The notes beneath the pieces are model-generated. The model ran no database searches, was not told the origin of the DNA, and saw only the letters and a list, made by a program, of their open reading frames with translations. A stretch of DNA of 62,728 bases from contig JADHZB010001072.1 in assembly GCA_015657535.1 (NCBI GenBank), positions 5,340 through 68,067 of the forward strand, written 5' to 3'. How positions within the stretch are numbered: the stretch's first letter is position 1; every line of letters begins with the position of its first letter. Of the stretch, positions 48,801-60,300 are shown in pieces. This stretch comes from Nephromyces sp. MM_2019. Its lineage: Eukaryota > Apicomplexa > Aconoidasida > Nephromycida. A program made the translations under genes and the position numbers.

Positions 48801-50414
48801 AACGAGCTTGATGGTGCCATTTTACATTATGACTTCGTCGGGCCCTCTCACAATCTCAAGTATTTTAAAACGAACTCTGTGAATTGACTGAAACTTGATG
48901 AGACATGTTCCACTTTGTTTTGTGGCAAATGATACTGCTAAGCTGTTAAGTAGAAACGTAGTAAGATTCCTTTTTTTTAAATGAGATTCTATACCCGCTT
49001 TAAATCCAGATGGTTCACAGTTTCCGAGTTTTTTTCAGCTTCCCCGGATGTAGTGAGTATACTGGGCTTAACGTGCACGAACTGTCCTGTAAAATTCATG
49101 CTTTGCTGCAAGATGCCTCCATTTTTTTGAAACTACCAAAAATGTTTGGTGTTTATCCGACGATGCACTCCATAATTTGCTTAAAGGTGCCAAATTTCAA
49201 GAGCTGGACTCAGTTTTTTCTGTAAGAAATAATGCTTCCATCTGGAGGACGCGTGCCGCCAAAGAAAAATGATACCATCGATGCTTTATAAGTGAAAAAA
49301 AGATTGCCTGCATGAAGCGTGACTATCCTTGCAAAGCCGTTCAATATAGCGTACCACTTTTGTCTACAGCTTATATAGTATTACATTAATATACTCGAGT
49401 TAACCACCTTCGAAGTGAGCCAACAAACCTGCATTATTCTTATTCAGAGGTCTAAAACGTGTCAGACACTCTGAATTAGCTATATGGATCATCCAGTTGA
49501 TCATACAACAAATATCAGGGCCGAATTTGTATTTTTATCTACTTCAAGAGTAAAGACTAACTGACCCCTCATCCTCAGAGTTGCCTTTGAATTATCGTAA
49601 GAAAGTAGAAAGGAAGCGCCTCTAGTTTCTGCTGCTCATTTTACTTCCTCGCTTCGCGAACCCTAAGCGATGTTTTGATACTTGAAAACTGATAAACCAA
49701 TTATCTCAAAAATTTCCATTTCTGAGTAGTTTAAGAATTGTACGCAAATTATGGTACCGCTAATTGAGGCAATACCAGACGTACTGTATGTCTACTACAA
49801 CAGCATAAGCACTGAACGCCCTCTTGTCAGATACGCCAAGCCTACGAGTGGAAACAAACTGAGAAGTCAGAATTCTTTCCCAAAAGAGTATTCAGGGTTA
49901 AAAATGCTGATTTTACGCTGCATCATGAAGCTGCTCATGCTAGTTACTTGGTGTTGCAGATGCCAAGCGTAGATGAAACCAAAACAAGCGATGTCCAATC
50001 GTAGATGCTATAGCTGTAGATATGTATTATATTGTGTGTAATGAATTTTCGATGATCAAAGTGCAATTTAATTACCTTTTAAAGCAGTCTTCTCGCATTT
50101 AGCGTATAGCTTAATGGGCTACAAGTTATTTTTTGTGGAAGTTGCTTAGTAGCCGTGTATAAATAAAGCGAAAAAAAAGTTAATTTGACTCTTCTTTCTA
50201 AGTATCACTTGTTTCAGCTAGTTGCTAGCACAATGCGTAGTGGGATATACTGCATATATAACGAGACTATTGGTAAAAAAACTTTCATCACGTGCCTAGG
50301 AAATAGTGTGAATGTGACACTGTGCTTTCGATTAGCACTCTCATGCTTTACGTTCTTTTTTGCATATTGTTTTGTTGCCTAAATGAAAATATGTCACACG
50401 GAGGTACGACAAAC
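45900..50414. other. Interval without a supported gene
   Basis: Composition is mixed and open frames are short and unlike known families. I saw no repeat arrays and no splice-consistent chains on either strand. Frames at 47782-47973 (-), 49010-49225 (+) and 49751-49972 (+) lack motifs and neighbours that would extend them. The 5' region of the 369-residue minus-strand gene must lie at the left edge. Confidence 0.45.
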
Positions 50415-52010
50415 CTTCATGAACACTAGCTTTTAGCAAGTTATCGATCAGTTTGTGCGAAATCTTTCTCACCTTTGTCCCTGCTAATGGGTTGGTGAAA
50501 AATTCTCCAAAGGCTGTTCGTTTACCGCTTACATAGCCACAAAAATCATAGTCTTGAGACAGGCTAAACATTGTGCTAACTCGAAATAATAGTATATTCA
50601 AAGTCTAAAATAATACACTTTAAGATATACATAACAGATACATTTGCGGAACTAAGCAGAGTCTCATATCGAGCACAAGGCACATAGACTCATCATGTAA
50701 ATGTTTAACAAACTCTAGATGCAGTATATACTAGCGAATAAGATTATGCTCTGATTTTACTCCGTGCAGCGCATAATGCCATGGTACAGAATGTTATTCA
50801 CCAGCCAGTTTGGAAGGCGGTGTGCTCCCACTATTATCTTGAGATTATGTCGAGTCCCTATGCCATGATACGCGGGTCCTTTCGTGTGATTACGATTCGG
50901 CACGACAGCTAGCATAGTCACCACATATTGGGTAGGCGGGTAAAAATAGACGTGTATATGTACGAGTGCCCCGGGATTTACTCTCATCCTCTGCGGGTTT
51001 TAAAGTTGAGCCTGGCCCGAGTTTTGCAGGTTATCTCCCCGATCTACAAGTTTGCACGTTACTTAGCGTAGTATTTTGATCACACGAGCAGCGGTGTGCG
51101 CTGGTTAATTTTTGAGAAGTCTTTCGCGGGTGCATAAGTAACTTGTCGGAGATACCACCAACATAATTGTTCGTTTCTTCTCACTCACACGCGCCTTATG
51201 GTGGTACCGGCATTGACAATGGACTGAAGTAACCTGTCTGCCTTGTTATTTACTTTTGCGCTATTCCCGAACTCAAAGGCAGCCAAATTGGGGTGATTGG
51301 GTGGTGCTGCTTTTGCACAGCTAATGCCCTGGCATTGAAGACCAGTACGTAATATCGTTCGCTATTATCGGAGGGCTGCTTAGACGCCAAGTTAAGGGGG
51401 TTTTTCATGTGCACATTTCCCCCAAATTTGACGGCTGCCATTCGCCAGCCCTTGAGGTAGTGCATCTTTATTTCCTCTGTATTTTGATAAACATCTGGCG
51501 CTTATTCATTTACGAATCGCTTATAGCGGCTCCCCTGCGCAATGTAAGATAGGTAACGTTTCCGTTTTTATAAAACGAATATAGAATGCTGGGTATACAT
51601 AATTTTCTGTTTAGTTTTTAGTGAATCGCGGTGTGCTAAACCTTCGTTTTAATGACAGCCTTTCCGTAGATCATATGGCATATACTATTCGAATGTTGCG
51701 AGAAGTAGCAAGTTCGCGCATTCGTTGCAGAATATTGCCACAGGTCTGTGTTACTCCTTTCCCCTTCCGCCCGTCCAATTGGCGTTGCGATTCTGCACTT
51801 TGCAGGCCTCTTCATGCTAAGAGAACGGGCTGGCAGGCTTTTGTTTGGTGGTAGATTGCTGCACGTAAAGTTTTGCATTCATGTCACCCGAATATCTTCA
51901 AAATACTTTGTTACGATACCTCCGGGCGATGTTGCTTGGTACTTCATTATCTTTATGTGTAGCTCGAAAATGTCAGCGTTTGTAAGCTTCACAGACGGAA
52001 TGATCATGCC
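50415..52010 (-). CDS. Possible multi-exon gene with beta-sandwich-like segments (fragmentary)
   Basis: Four minus-strand segments look coding but I could not join them all in phase. They are about 52000-51885 (MIIPSVKLTNADIFELHIKI, then GGIVTKYFEDIR), about 51465-51255 (SERYYVLVFNARALAV), 50990-50802 (MRVNPGALVHIHVYFYPPTQ, ending PNWL before GTGAAT), and about 50580-50415 (FCGYVSGKRTAFGEFFTNPL). The pattern of a 'V-N-P-G-x-x-V' turn followed by a hydrophobic strand and 'F-Y-P' resembles ASH/MSP-type immunoglobulin-like domains found in ciliary and cytoskeletal proteins. This is a resemblance only. Boundaries, start and stop are unknown, and part of this may be chance. Confidence 0.3.
51622..51743 (+). 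other. Candidate isolated plus-strand exon
   Basis: A strong acceptor (pyrimidine tract then TTTTTAG) at 51621 and a CAG/GTCTGT donor at 51743 bracket a fully open frame containing GVLNLRFNDSLSVDHMAYTI. The 'R-F-N-D-S-x-x-x-D' pattern is loosely like the C-terminal region of class V aminotransferases. I found no companion exons on the same strand, and the minus-strand fragments on both sides argue against it. Confidence 0.2.
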
Positions 52011-52877
52011 AAGCTTGGTTCATTGCTTTTTTTAAGAGTTTTTCGGAGCTTCGCTTTGCTATTGAAACTCTGCATTTGATGGGGAGTGGATTTTTGGTGG
52101 CGGGCTATGGAGTTTAGAGCATTTCATACGCTTGAGGCTTCTAAAATGCCTGCAGTGGGACGGTTTAACTCGAGTTTTATTAGGCCCAGCGTTGTTTACT
52201 TTTATCTTAAAAAGCGGTTGGATTCGACAATAATTTCTATCATCTGTGGTGCTTAGTATGTTTTGACAAAGAGTTTTAGTTTATGGTTGAAAAGTCAGTA
52301 ATAGCTATTTTGGCACTAGTGGGAACATGGTAGATAGCGAGGTTTACATGGCGATGGGACTATTTTGTACAAGAAGCGCCGAATTGTTTCATGTTCTCTC
52401 AATTCTTTGTGCTTGTTTTTAAGTCTGATATTTGAAAAAATCCACAACTCACAGCATTACCTCTGATTAAATTGAATTTGGGTAGCAGTATTTTTCATTT
52501 TGTTCTGAATTCGACACTGGTTAGTATTACGCTGATTAGTTAGCCCCTGTGCCGACTATTCATGCTAACGCTTTCTTAAGCTCCTGTTGGGATCTTAAAA
52601 TTTTATGACTGTATTCCAGTGGCTGATACGTTAAAGTGACTAACTCTAGTCCTTACGGACTTGTCTCATTCAATTAGTATTGCTCTCACCGTTTTTTTTT
52701 AACACTTCGCAGGTATTACGCTCAAGATATTTTGGTATTAAAATTCGTACTAAGTATTCTTAACTTTGTTAGAATTTTCATAAGGTATTATTTCGCCCAA
52801 GGATGCATCTCGTAGGGTTTCTTCCCAATATTTGGATTTACTGTAATCCGAAATGCATTCCCGTATAGTTGCACTTA

Positions 52878-53120
52878 TTATCGCTCATTTTTTTTTTGAA
52901 GTGATTTTCTAGCTTGCTTTTCCTTATTCAGTGGAATTTTTTTCATATCCGTCAATTTGGCTTTTACATTACTTATCATATTTTTTTCGGGAATAGTTTG
53001 TAAGTGTAAAGATGTGTTTTTTTTATTCAATGATGAAGCTGTATCAGACTTCACCCAGTTATTTACGTCAATCTTCTTTCTCAGGATGAGACCCGCTTTC
53101 GGTTGAACACCTTGGCGCAC
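52878..53120 (-). other. Lysine-rich minus-strand open frame, possible exon
   Basis: An 80-codon frame ends in TAA at the low end and encodes a basic, Ser/Lys/Asn-rich stretch (KAKLTDMKKIPLNKEKQARK). It could be the first exon of the fragmentary gene to its left or the divergent partner of the gene starting at 53397, about 280 bases away. No motif is present, and AT-rich chance frames of this length do occur here. Confidence 0.25.
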
Positions 53121-53396
53121 TGCATGTGATCTGCATAATTCTGGATAGGCTAATAATATCAGCGATTTTATGGAATCAGAGCTTTAGCACCAGAACTCTG
53201 AATCACCATGAATGTGATTTGTGTATAAACTTACGTAACTCCGATGTTATCACTAATCTGCGAATTACCTTGTATTTGGATAACTTGAGGTTTTTACCTG
53301 TATATATGCTTTACGCCTTGACCCTGCGATGCTTTGACAGCTTTTCAACTTCTACCTGCTGTCGGGCAAAGCTTACTATCATATAAGCAAACGGAG

Positions 53397-55022
53397 ATGC
53401 CGCCAATTGTGCCTTTGAAAAGAAAGGCCGACCAAGATGTGTACTTGTATCAACTCAATGCGCAGCTTTCAGCTGCTGAGCAATTGATTGACAATAATTC
53501 ATCCGCTGTGGCTGGCTTTGCCTCTGATGCTGGGCACAATGATTTCAATAATAATTATTTACACGCAAATGGCAATGAATCCATTGGCACTGGTAAGGTG
53601 GATGCAAGCAATTCGTGTAATACTGCAATCGCTGCTTCCGCTTCCTCCCTTGATGCGATAGCGGGTCAATGCGCTAGTTATGGTAATGGACTGGAAGGAC
53701 AATCTGAGGATGCAGTCTACGAGTCTACTTGTGAAGAAATGAGACATCAAACTGAAAATTTTTATGGAACTGATGAAAAAATTCACCGTTTTTCAGAGAT
53801 GAGTGCCTCGGGCCCATGCGTAGGAACTAAAGCATCTGTAGATGAAGAGTTACTGCAATCTCAAGAAGATGCATTATTTTTGCTTCCAGCAGAATTTCAA
53901 GCTAATTCCGCGTTAAAATACCCTCCATCCAATTTGGGACTTCCTAGTAACTCACATGTTCTCCCGCGAGGAACACATGGTTGGCTTCATAGCCGTAAGA
54001 CTAACTTGCTTCCTCTGGTAAACCCCCCTTCTGGTCACCACGTTGCTACAACAAATCGAGACGCGGTAGTTAAGCCCCTTGTGAAAGTACAGCCTGCTTG
54101 TGGGCATATGTCTACTGAGCAGTTGAAGGATGTCTTTCTTCTACGCCAGAAGTTTACCGACGATATGCCATCCACCATGTTAACATCCTCACGACACCCC
54201 CACGAAGACCAGGTCACAAATGTACACCATTTGCCGATGAGTGAGCTCAATCCAGAGGAGTTGCGAAAGAAAGAGTTGGCCATATTGAGGTTAAAACGGC
54301 TCAAATTATCAGCTTCGAATGCGTTGAAAGTTAGTGGGACTGTGTGTCAGCCTACTACCAAAGATAATCGCAAAAGAAGTCGAGGTATGGGCGAAATTTT
54401 TTTTGTAGGCTTGAAATTTGATTGAAGTTGCTTCGGGCTTTTTGTGTATATCTCTCATTTTTATAGTTTTTGCTCTCTCAAGAGCGACTGAGGTAAAAAA
54501 AAACTTTTTAGTTTCTTTGTTTTCAAAATTACGTGCTTTTATGACTGGAGCTTGATGATATACTCGCGCTTGATGCTTTAGACAGATACTATTTTGGCTA
54601 GAGTTTAGAATTTTCAAATGCGTAGCTAAGCATAGTGAAGATATAATAGTAGTTTAAGCTATTATCTTTTATAGATTGTTTTTTCCGTGGTTAAAGCAGT
54701 CCTGATAGCATTTCAGCGTTGAAAGTTTGCTGGTATGATTTGAACGGCGACACAGAACGCGTTTACAGTGAAGAATTTTCCATTGAGTACCCGAGGCTTG
54801 TGTTTTTGATCAATTTCAAGTTTGCGGTGTTGACTGGCATTAATTTTTTCAATCTCTTCAGGTGTCGCACGTCTGGACCGTCTTCAGGTATTAAAGTGCC
54901 TCTCTTGCGATGCTATTCAATTTGAGGGATATACCTACGGAGATTATGTTGAGTGTAGACGGTGTGGAATAAATAATTTTGTGGTAATTCGTGAATGGTC
55001 TCCCAGCGTATATGAGGCGTAG
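53397..55022 (+). CDS. Unrecognised protein with C-terminal CxxC-x15-CxxC zinc ribbon, 382 aa, 2 exons
   Basis: Exon 1 is 53397-54384 and exon 2 is 54862-55022; the intron has donor GTATGG and acceptor TCTCTTCAG, and the join is in phase (CGA G/GT GTC), ending in TAG. Exon 1 begins MPPIVPLKRKADQD, a basic patch that could act as a nuclear signal, followed by about 250 residues rich in Ser, Asn, Ala and acidic residues, probably disordered. Near the junction is a basic helix (NPEELRKKELAILRLKRLKL) and KDNRKRSRG. The second exon supplies a zinc ribbon: two cysteines in LKCLSCD, then 15 residues, then two in ECRRCG, followed by a short tail. The layout (disorder, basic helix, terminal zinc ribbon) suggests a nuclear, possibly chromatin-associated protein, but I do not recognise the family. 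At 329 uninterrupted codons, exon 1 is the longest open stretch in the window, which itself supports coding. Confidence 0.72.
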
Positions 55023-55868
55023 AAAATTGTGCTGTCGTGAAGCGGCAACATATGGGCATAACTCGTAAACAATTTTTCTGGCTCGCAGAGGATGTTTACT
55101 TACCTTGAGCCGCTCGGGAGTGTAATTCTATTGGACTGTTTCGCAAGCAAATTTTGTGTTTTAATTTGTGTGAGCACAGTAGGCAGTGGTTCCTAATTGA
55201 AGGCTCGTGGAGTCTAATAGTTTTTCGTCTTGTTGGACTAAAAATTTGTACACTAAACATGTGATAGCACAAGTGCGTATCCGTGGTATTTGTACCTTGT
55301 GTCGCACCTTAACATATTCAACCCCCTAGCAGATTATTCGCCGTATTGCTACCTGCTGGTTACACGAAAACTTGTTGATTGTCTGCTTAGGCATCTTCAA
55401 ATGCTCTTTTTAATGAATACAATCCATATATTTCCCAAGATTTATTTATGCTGCATTAAAACAGAACACAAAATGAGCCCTTCTTGGTATTTTGTCTTTC
55501 TAACTTGTTTATGCTACTTCTGTTTGGTCCTATGATGCTTGTGCAATTGATGGAAAAATTGTAATTTTGGTTTGCCCGCCAGTTAGCCAAACATTTAAAA
55601 GCTTTGCATATAGTTTTTGTGTTCCCCTCCAGACATTCGTAGATTCGCTGTGCATACCTTCATTGTGCACTAGCTTATACATGTGAAGATTTGGCGTAAA
55701 GTCGATTTATGAAAATTGAAGTTTACCTAAGTCAGTTAAATTCTTTAAGCTTATAGGTAGCCAAACACAAGATTTGGTTTTGGTGCAGTGCACAGCTTTG
55801 ACTTGAGAGCAAAGTCAGGACAATGAAGTGTTTTACTGTTAGGCCAGAGTCGTGGAAGTTTTTCGTAG
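55023..55868. other. Interval between convergent genes
   Basis: T-rich plus-strand DNA lies after the zinc-ribbon gene and before the stop of the minus-strand gene. A 62-codon minus frame at 55751-55939 overlaps that gene's last exon in another frame; it could be an alternative 3' reading if the CCAG/GTTACC donor inside the last exon is used. No other feature seen. Confidence 0.5.
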
Positions 55869-58211
55869 TCAATTAAGGTAAAGCTGATTACGTCTCGGTG
55901 TATACACGACACTTCGCTTCTCTTCTCTGCAGCTGTCATCGATTTCTTTTGTATAGTTTCGTGCTTTCTGGTAACCTGGTAAAATTTGCTTGAGCAGTAC
56001 TGACGCTTGTGTTTTATATGCGGTCTTTATTATAGCTGCTGCTTTGCATTCTGTAAGAAAAAATTTCATACTTTTGTTGTCGGCGTAGTTACATCTCTCA
56101 AGGATGGAAGTACGAATTGAAAATCGCGTGTCAAGAAAGGTTTCCTCGGACTTCTTTGAGTTTTACTGTAGATTACCCTATCATCGAGAATTCTAAAGTT
56201 TCATTGTGTATGAATGTTATAAAAACTCTTAAGGCATAGCCACGTATTAGGATAATTTTTTTGTGGTCTCCTTTGTGCAGCAAATATCAGGTTAGCCTGT
56301 AGGAATTTGGATAACACAATTAGTTTCACCCTTCATATTATAGTCTTCCATAGTTTTGTAAGGACGAGGACCTATGAATTGCAGCTCCCCCTGCCTGACA
56401 ATATTTGTCCTTGATACTTTCAAATAGGGAATCCTTGCTTGTAGCACGAGCAACCGAAGAGATTTTAATGCTTCTACATTATTAGTGGATTACTGACTGG
56501 CCTTGTATTTATCAATGCTTGCCTCGTACGCATAGAAAAATAAAATCATTGTGAAGGAAAAATTGGCGTTATGGGTTTTTTTCTAATTTTGAGTGAAGTA
56601 TTTGTTGTGGGGACTTGAGGAAAGTGTGCATCTGCGAAAATCTCAAGGTTTTCTCAAAATATCTATTCGTGGAAATCTAATCCATGGAAGAATAAGCTGT
56701 GGTTTCCACAAATCATAGCATTAGGTACCTGTACAAATATAGCACTTCCAAGATTTTGCCGCGCGCAACGATGGGAAGGAACTAGGTTTGGTACGAACTC
56801 GAGAACTTGCAAGTTTTGTACATTCTTTAGAAGAAGCACTTCGTTCATGACATACATAGGTGTCATCCATAGCTGCTACTAGCAAGGGTTTACCATACTC
56901 ATCTCGCCGATTGCGAAGCTAAGGGCAGTAACCACAGTTTTGACAGTAAACACTCTCGCATTATGAAGGCAGTATACTGCGCGAAGAAAGAGCCAAATTG
57001 GTCCACGCTCTTAACTATTCAGTTTTATCCTCAAGCAGCTATTCGGTAGACTTTCACCTAGTTTGGCGGCGTTCAGCAAGAACAGCCTGCCGCCAGCCAG
57101 TGGCTCTTTCGAATTGCTCTTGAAGGGTAAGAAACGTTTCGTGATCATCTTCCTGGAGCTAGCGAATATTTTGAGAGTTTAAAACCAGAAAATGTGTCAG
57201 TTGCGAGCTTATAGTGTTTTGAAGCAGGAAAGTAGAGTAAGAATTATTTAGGAAATGCAATATTAAGATTTGCGAAGTTTAAAGACCTACGTAACTTATC
57301 TCCCTAGGGCTACCAGCTGCTCCTTACCGAAAACCTGCAGGACAACATAAAATGACTGTTATAAATTTCTCGCCTGACGAGATGTCTTGTACACAACTAC
57401 GAGGTGCGGTGCGTGCTGAGTTGTGCATGATGGGTGGTTTTATGCCACCTTTCCAAGATGTACACGTTTGCACACACCCAGTAACCGCAGGAGTGCTACG
57501 GTGAGTACCATTTAGCAAATAGGATGTGGAGGTTCCATCCTAGTTATTTGGGAGAAAATTCCGTATCTTTCCAAACTTTATTGTGTCGAGAAAGATTCGG
57601 GTCATGCCTCTTCACAAAATATATCATAATTTATGTGGGTAATATCCCGAAATAGTATTGTAGTCAAATAATTTCAATAGTAGGCTTCTTCGTTACCCTG
57701 AAAGGCAAAAGTTTCTTAGAAATCAAATTAGACAGGCTTTCAGCAATTCCTTGCAAACGAATCTCGATGCGCTAGCACAGGTATTTCGTACGTGAAAGTG
57801 AGGCCAATAGTTTAGATACTCGCACGGTAGTTAAGGAGGCTTGAGAAGTGGGGAGCTTATGAAATACGGTGTAGCGGGCTAGTCGTGGAACAGTTTAAAA
57901 ACGTTAAATTGCGAGTTAGAACGTAAGTTTTAATATTTTAACGTCATGCCACGCTACATTTAGGGTGATTGCTTACGACAGCAATGTTTTGTAAGTTTCG
58001 GTGTATGCTTTATTTTTGGTGAATTTTTGCTTCTTTTTCCTCTGGTTTCCTTTTTATCCCAAGTGAGCACAGGAGGGGAATCAACAGGGACGTAGGCAAC
58101 CATCAATGGAGTGCTCACATCTTCCGCGTCAGGAAAGCCTTTTTTAGCTTCCTCATAGTGCCGTACATTCATGAGAGTCGCGTGCCGCGCAAGTTGCTCC
58201 AAATTTACGGC
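55869..58211 (-). CDS. Multi-exon cysteine-containing protein, partly resolved
   Basis: Minus-strand coding-like exons (high to low): 58211-57977 (contains VNLEQLARHATLM and basic tail, donor GTAAGC), 57539-57328 (GCVQTCTSWKGG, donor GTAAGG), 57158-57058 (HETFLTLQEQFERATGWRQA), 56918-56729 (RRDEYGKPLLVAAMDDTYVC, then KSWKCYICT), and 56050-55869 (ECKAAAIIKTAYKTQ to a TGA stop). The last two join in phase and create the cluster W-K-C-Y-I-C-T-E-C-K, which resembles the end of a PHD or similar cross-brace zinc finger ('W-x-C-x-x-C'). I could not connect the other exons in phase, so at least one exon or boundary is missing or wrong. The start is not found. The 57.3 kb exon is also open on the plus strand, which lowers its confidence. 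Function unknown; a nuclear zinc-finger protein is the mildest guess. Confidence 0.45.
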
Positions 58212-58647
58212 CTGTCTTCTACCTACTTGTTACAAGAGCATTACAAACGAATAATAATTTCTCCACATCGCATATTTGAGAAATTAATGCGCTGGCCGTC
58301 CTTTTTACAGCTAACTTGTTTTTGCCAGCTTCGTGCTTCGAAAATATGTTAAAACCACTTTCGTTTCCTCTGTGAAAAACTTTTTCGGTGCGCACCAGTA
58401 GCAGCGAAAATGACTAGTCCTGTACTGATACTTCACTAAAAGATATTTATAACCTAGGGGTGTAGCGAATATGCTGCAAAAGAAAATGATAGAAACTATG
58501 AATAGTTATTTTCTCTCTAAATTTAATAAAGTTACCGCTTTGCATCCTCAGAATGCAACTCCTGTAAGTATCACAATTTGCTCATTCCTACTAGTCCCTA
58601 CGAAGCATTCTGGTCACGGTCGATTTGGGATTCTTTGAGGAGGCAGA

Positions 58648-58700
58648 ACTTACGCAGAACATAGGCAGAACTTATGCAGAACTTAGCCAGAACGTAAGCA
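58648..58700. repeat. 13-base tandem repeat, about four copies
   Basis: Units of the type GCAGAACTTA(C/T) recur, with variants GCAGAACATAG and CCAGAACGTAAG. On the minus strand each unit reads (G/C)TAAGTTCTG or similar, close to a 5' splice-site consensus. Confidence 0.85.
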
Positions 58701-60040
58701 CGCCTCAAGCTGCTCAATAGCGCTGCAGAGTGATTTATTTTCTCCAACTTAAAGCCTTCGCAGTAACCATGTTGCCTGAATATCAGCGATGTTCCCGAAA
58801 GACGCCAATTGAAAATTTTATTCAAAAGTGAACGTGATAGGTTAACATCGTCATGAATACTGAGACGGGTGAAGCTTAGTATACGCCACAATTTGAATCA
58901 GAAAGAGGTTAATTACCTCATCAAGAATGTTGGAAATTTATAACGGGGGGAAATAGACAAGAAACCATTCTAATAACATGGCAAATTTTCCGTGCAACAA
59001 TCTCGGAAAGAGGCCACAATAAATTAAATTAGGACTGCAAGGAAGATGACCACTGTAGATCATTGAAACTGACGTTAAGCGCATGCCCTCTGCAAATTTA
59101 TGAAGCTAGCAATAAAGCCTAAGAATTATGAACATTTCTGTTGCTCATAGCATGTAACTGCAGTCCAATATCCAAAAAAAAGTAAATATTAAGGAGAAAT
59201 TGATGTAAATTAAATTTAGCCAGGAGCAAAATACGACCTGCAAATCCATAAAAAAGTTGCTTTGGCCTATCAAAGAAAAAAAAGGATAAATCAGCACGTT
59301 TCCTTGCCAATTTCATAATGAAATATTCTAAAGACACATAGGTGTTAACATCTCCCGACAATCACAGTTTCTGAAAGTGTTCAGAAAATTTTAGGCTGTC
59401 CAGAGTTCTAACTTTTTCCAGTGTGTGAGTTTTTTTCTCAACGAAACACCGATATGCGTACGCACTATAAAGTTGCAAACCAAATGCACGGATAATAGAA
59501 GAAAAAAATTTGATATAAAAGAATAATAACTCTTTTATTACTCATCACATTCAAGCACCCGCATGTAATATGCATGCTGTCCTGCAATGCATTTCTAGGT
59601 TTTAACATCTCAAACTATCATTTCACAGCGTGGTGCCTCATATCCACGATTTGATTTTGCTATATTAAAAATCAACTGTAACTGCAAAAAGGCATGAAGA
59701 AATGTAAAAACAATATCAAACATTCAGAAGAATAGTCTTTTCGCATCACCCAACTTCAAATCATCCAAAAATACTACACAATCAAGAAAGTTGCATTATA
59801 CAAGGAAAAAAACATATAGCTGCACATTCAACCAACTATGCCTAGTCCAACAGTTCAAGTCTAAAATGCATCTTAAACTGCAGAAAGTACAAAGGAAAAA
59901 AAAGGGGATAACTTTTGAACCCTTGGAGCACCACAGAGGTAAAAAATCAGAGGCAGTTAAATACCAACTGGAAGAAATGCTCCAAAAGAGGATAATAAAC
60001 AAAGTAAACTAAGAAAAAGTGAAGAGAGGCAGATTCTCGT

Positions 60041-60056
60041 GTAAAAAATTTTTTAC
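60041..60056. repeat. 16-base perfect palindrome
   Basis: GTAAAAAATTTTTTAC is its own reverse complement. It lies in AT-rich noncoding DNA. Confidence 0.9.
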
Positions 60057-60202
60057 AAATTGATGCCAGGAAGACCACTCTGGGGGCTTCACTATAGTAG
60101 CTTCAAGCAACTTTCTAGCAGTCGCAAAATTTCTACGTATCATGATGTTTCTTACTATGGAACAATATATTAAACCGGAATCCTGGTTCGTTCCACAAAG
60201 CC

Positions 60203-60300
60203 TACCATGGCTCTGCAGCCATCTCTCACACACATAATCACTCTAAAAGCTATTATATGGAACTACCACTGCTCTGCAGCCAACTCTCATACACAATTGC
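60203..60300. repeat. 61-base direct repeat, two copies
   Basis: GCTCTGCAGCC followed by A(T/A)CTCTCA(C/T)ACACA occurs at 60210 and again at 60271. Confidence 0.8.
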
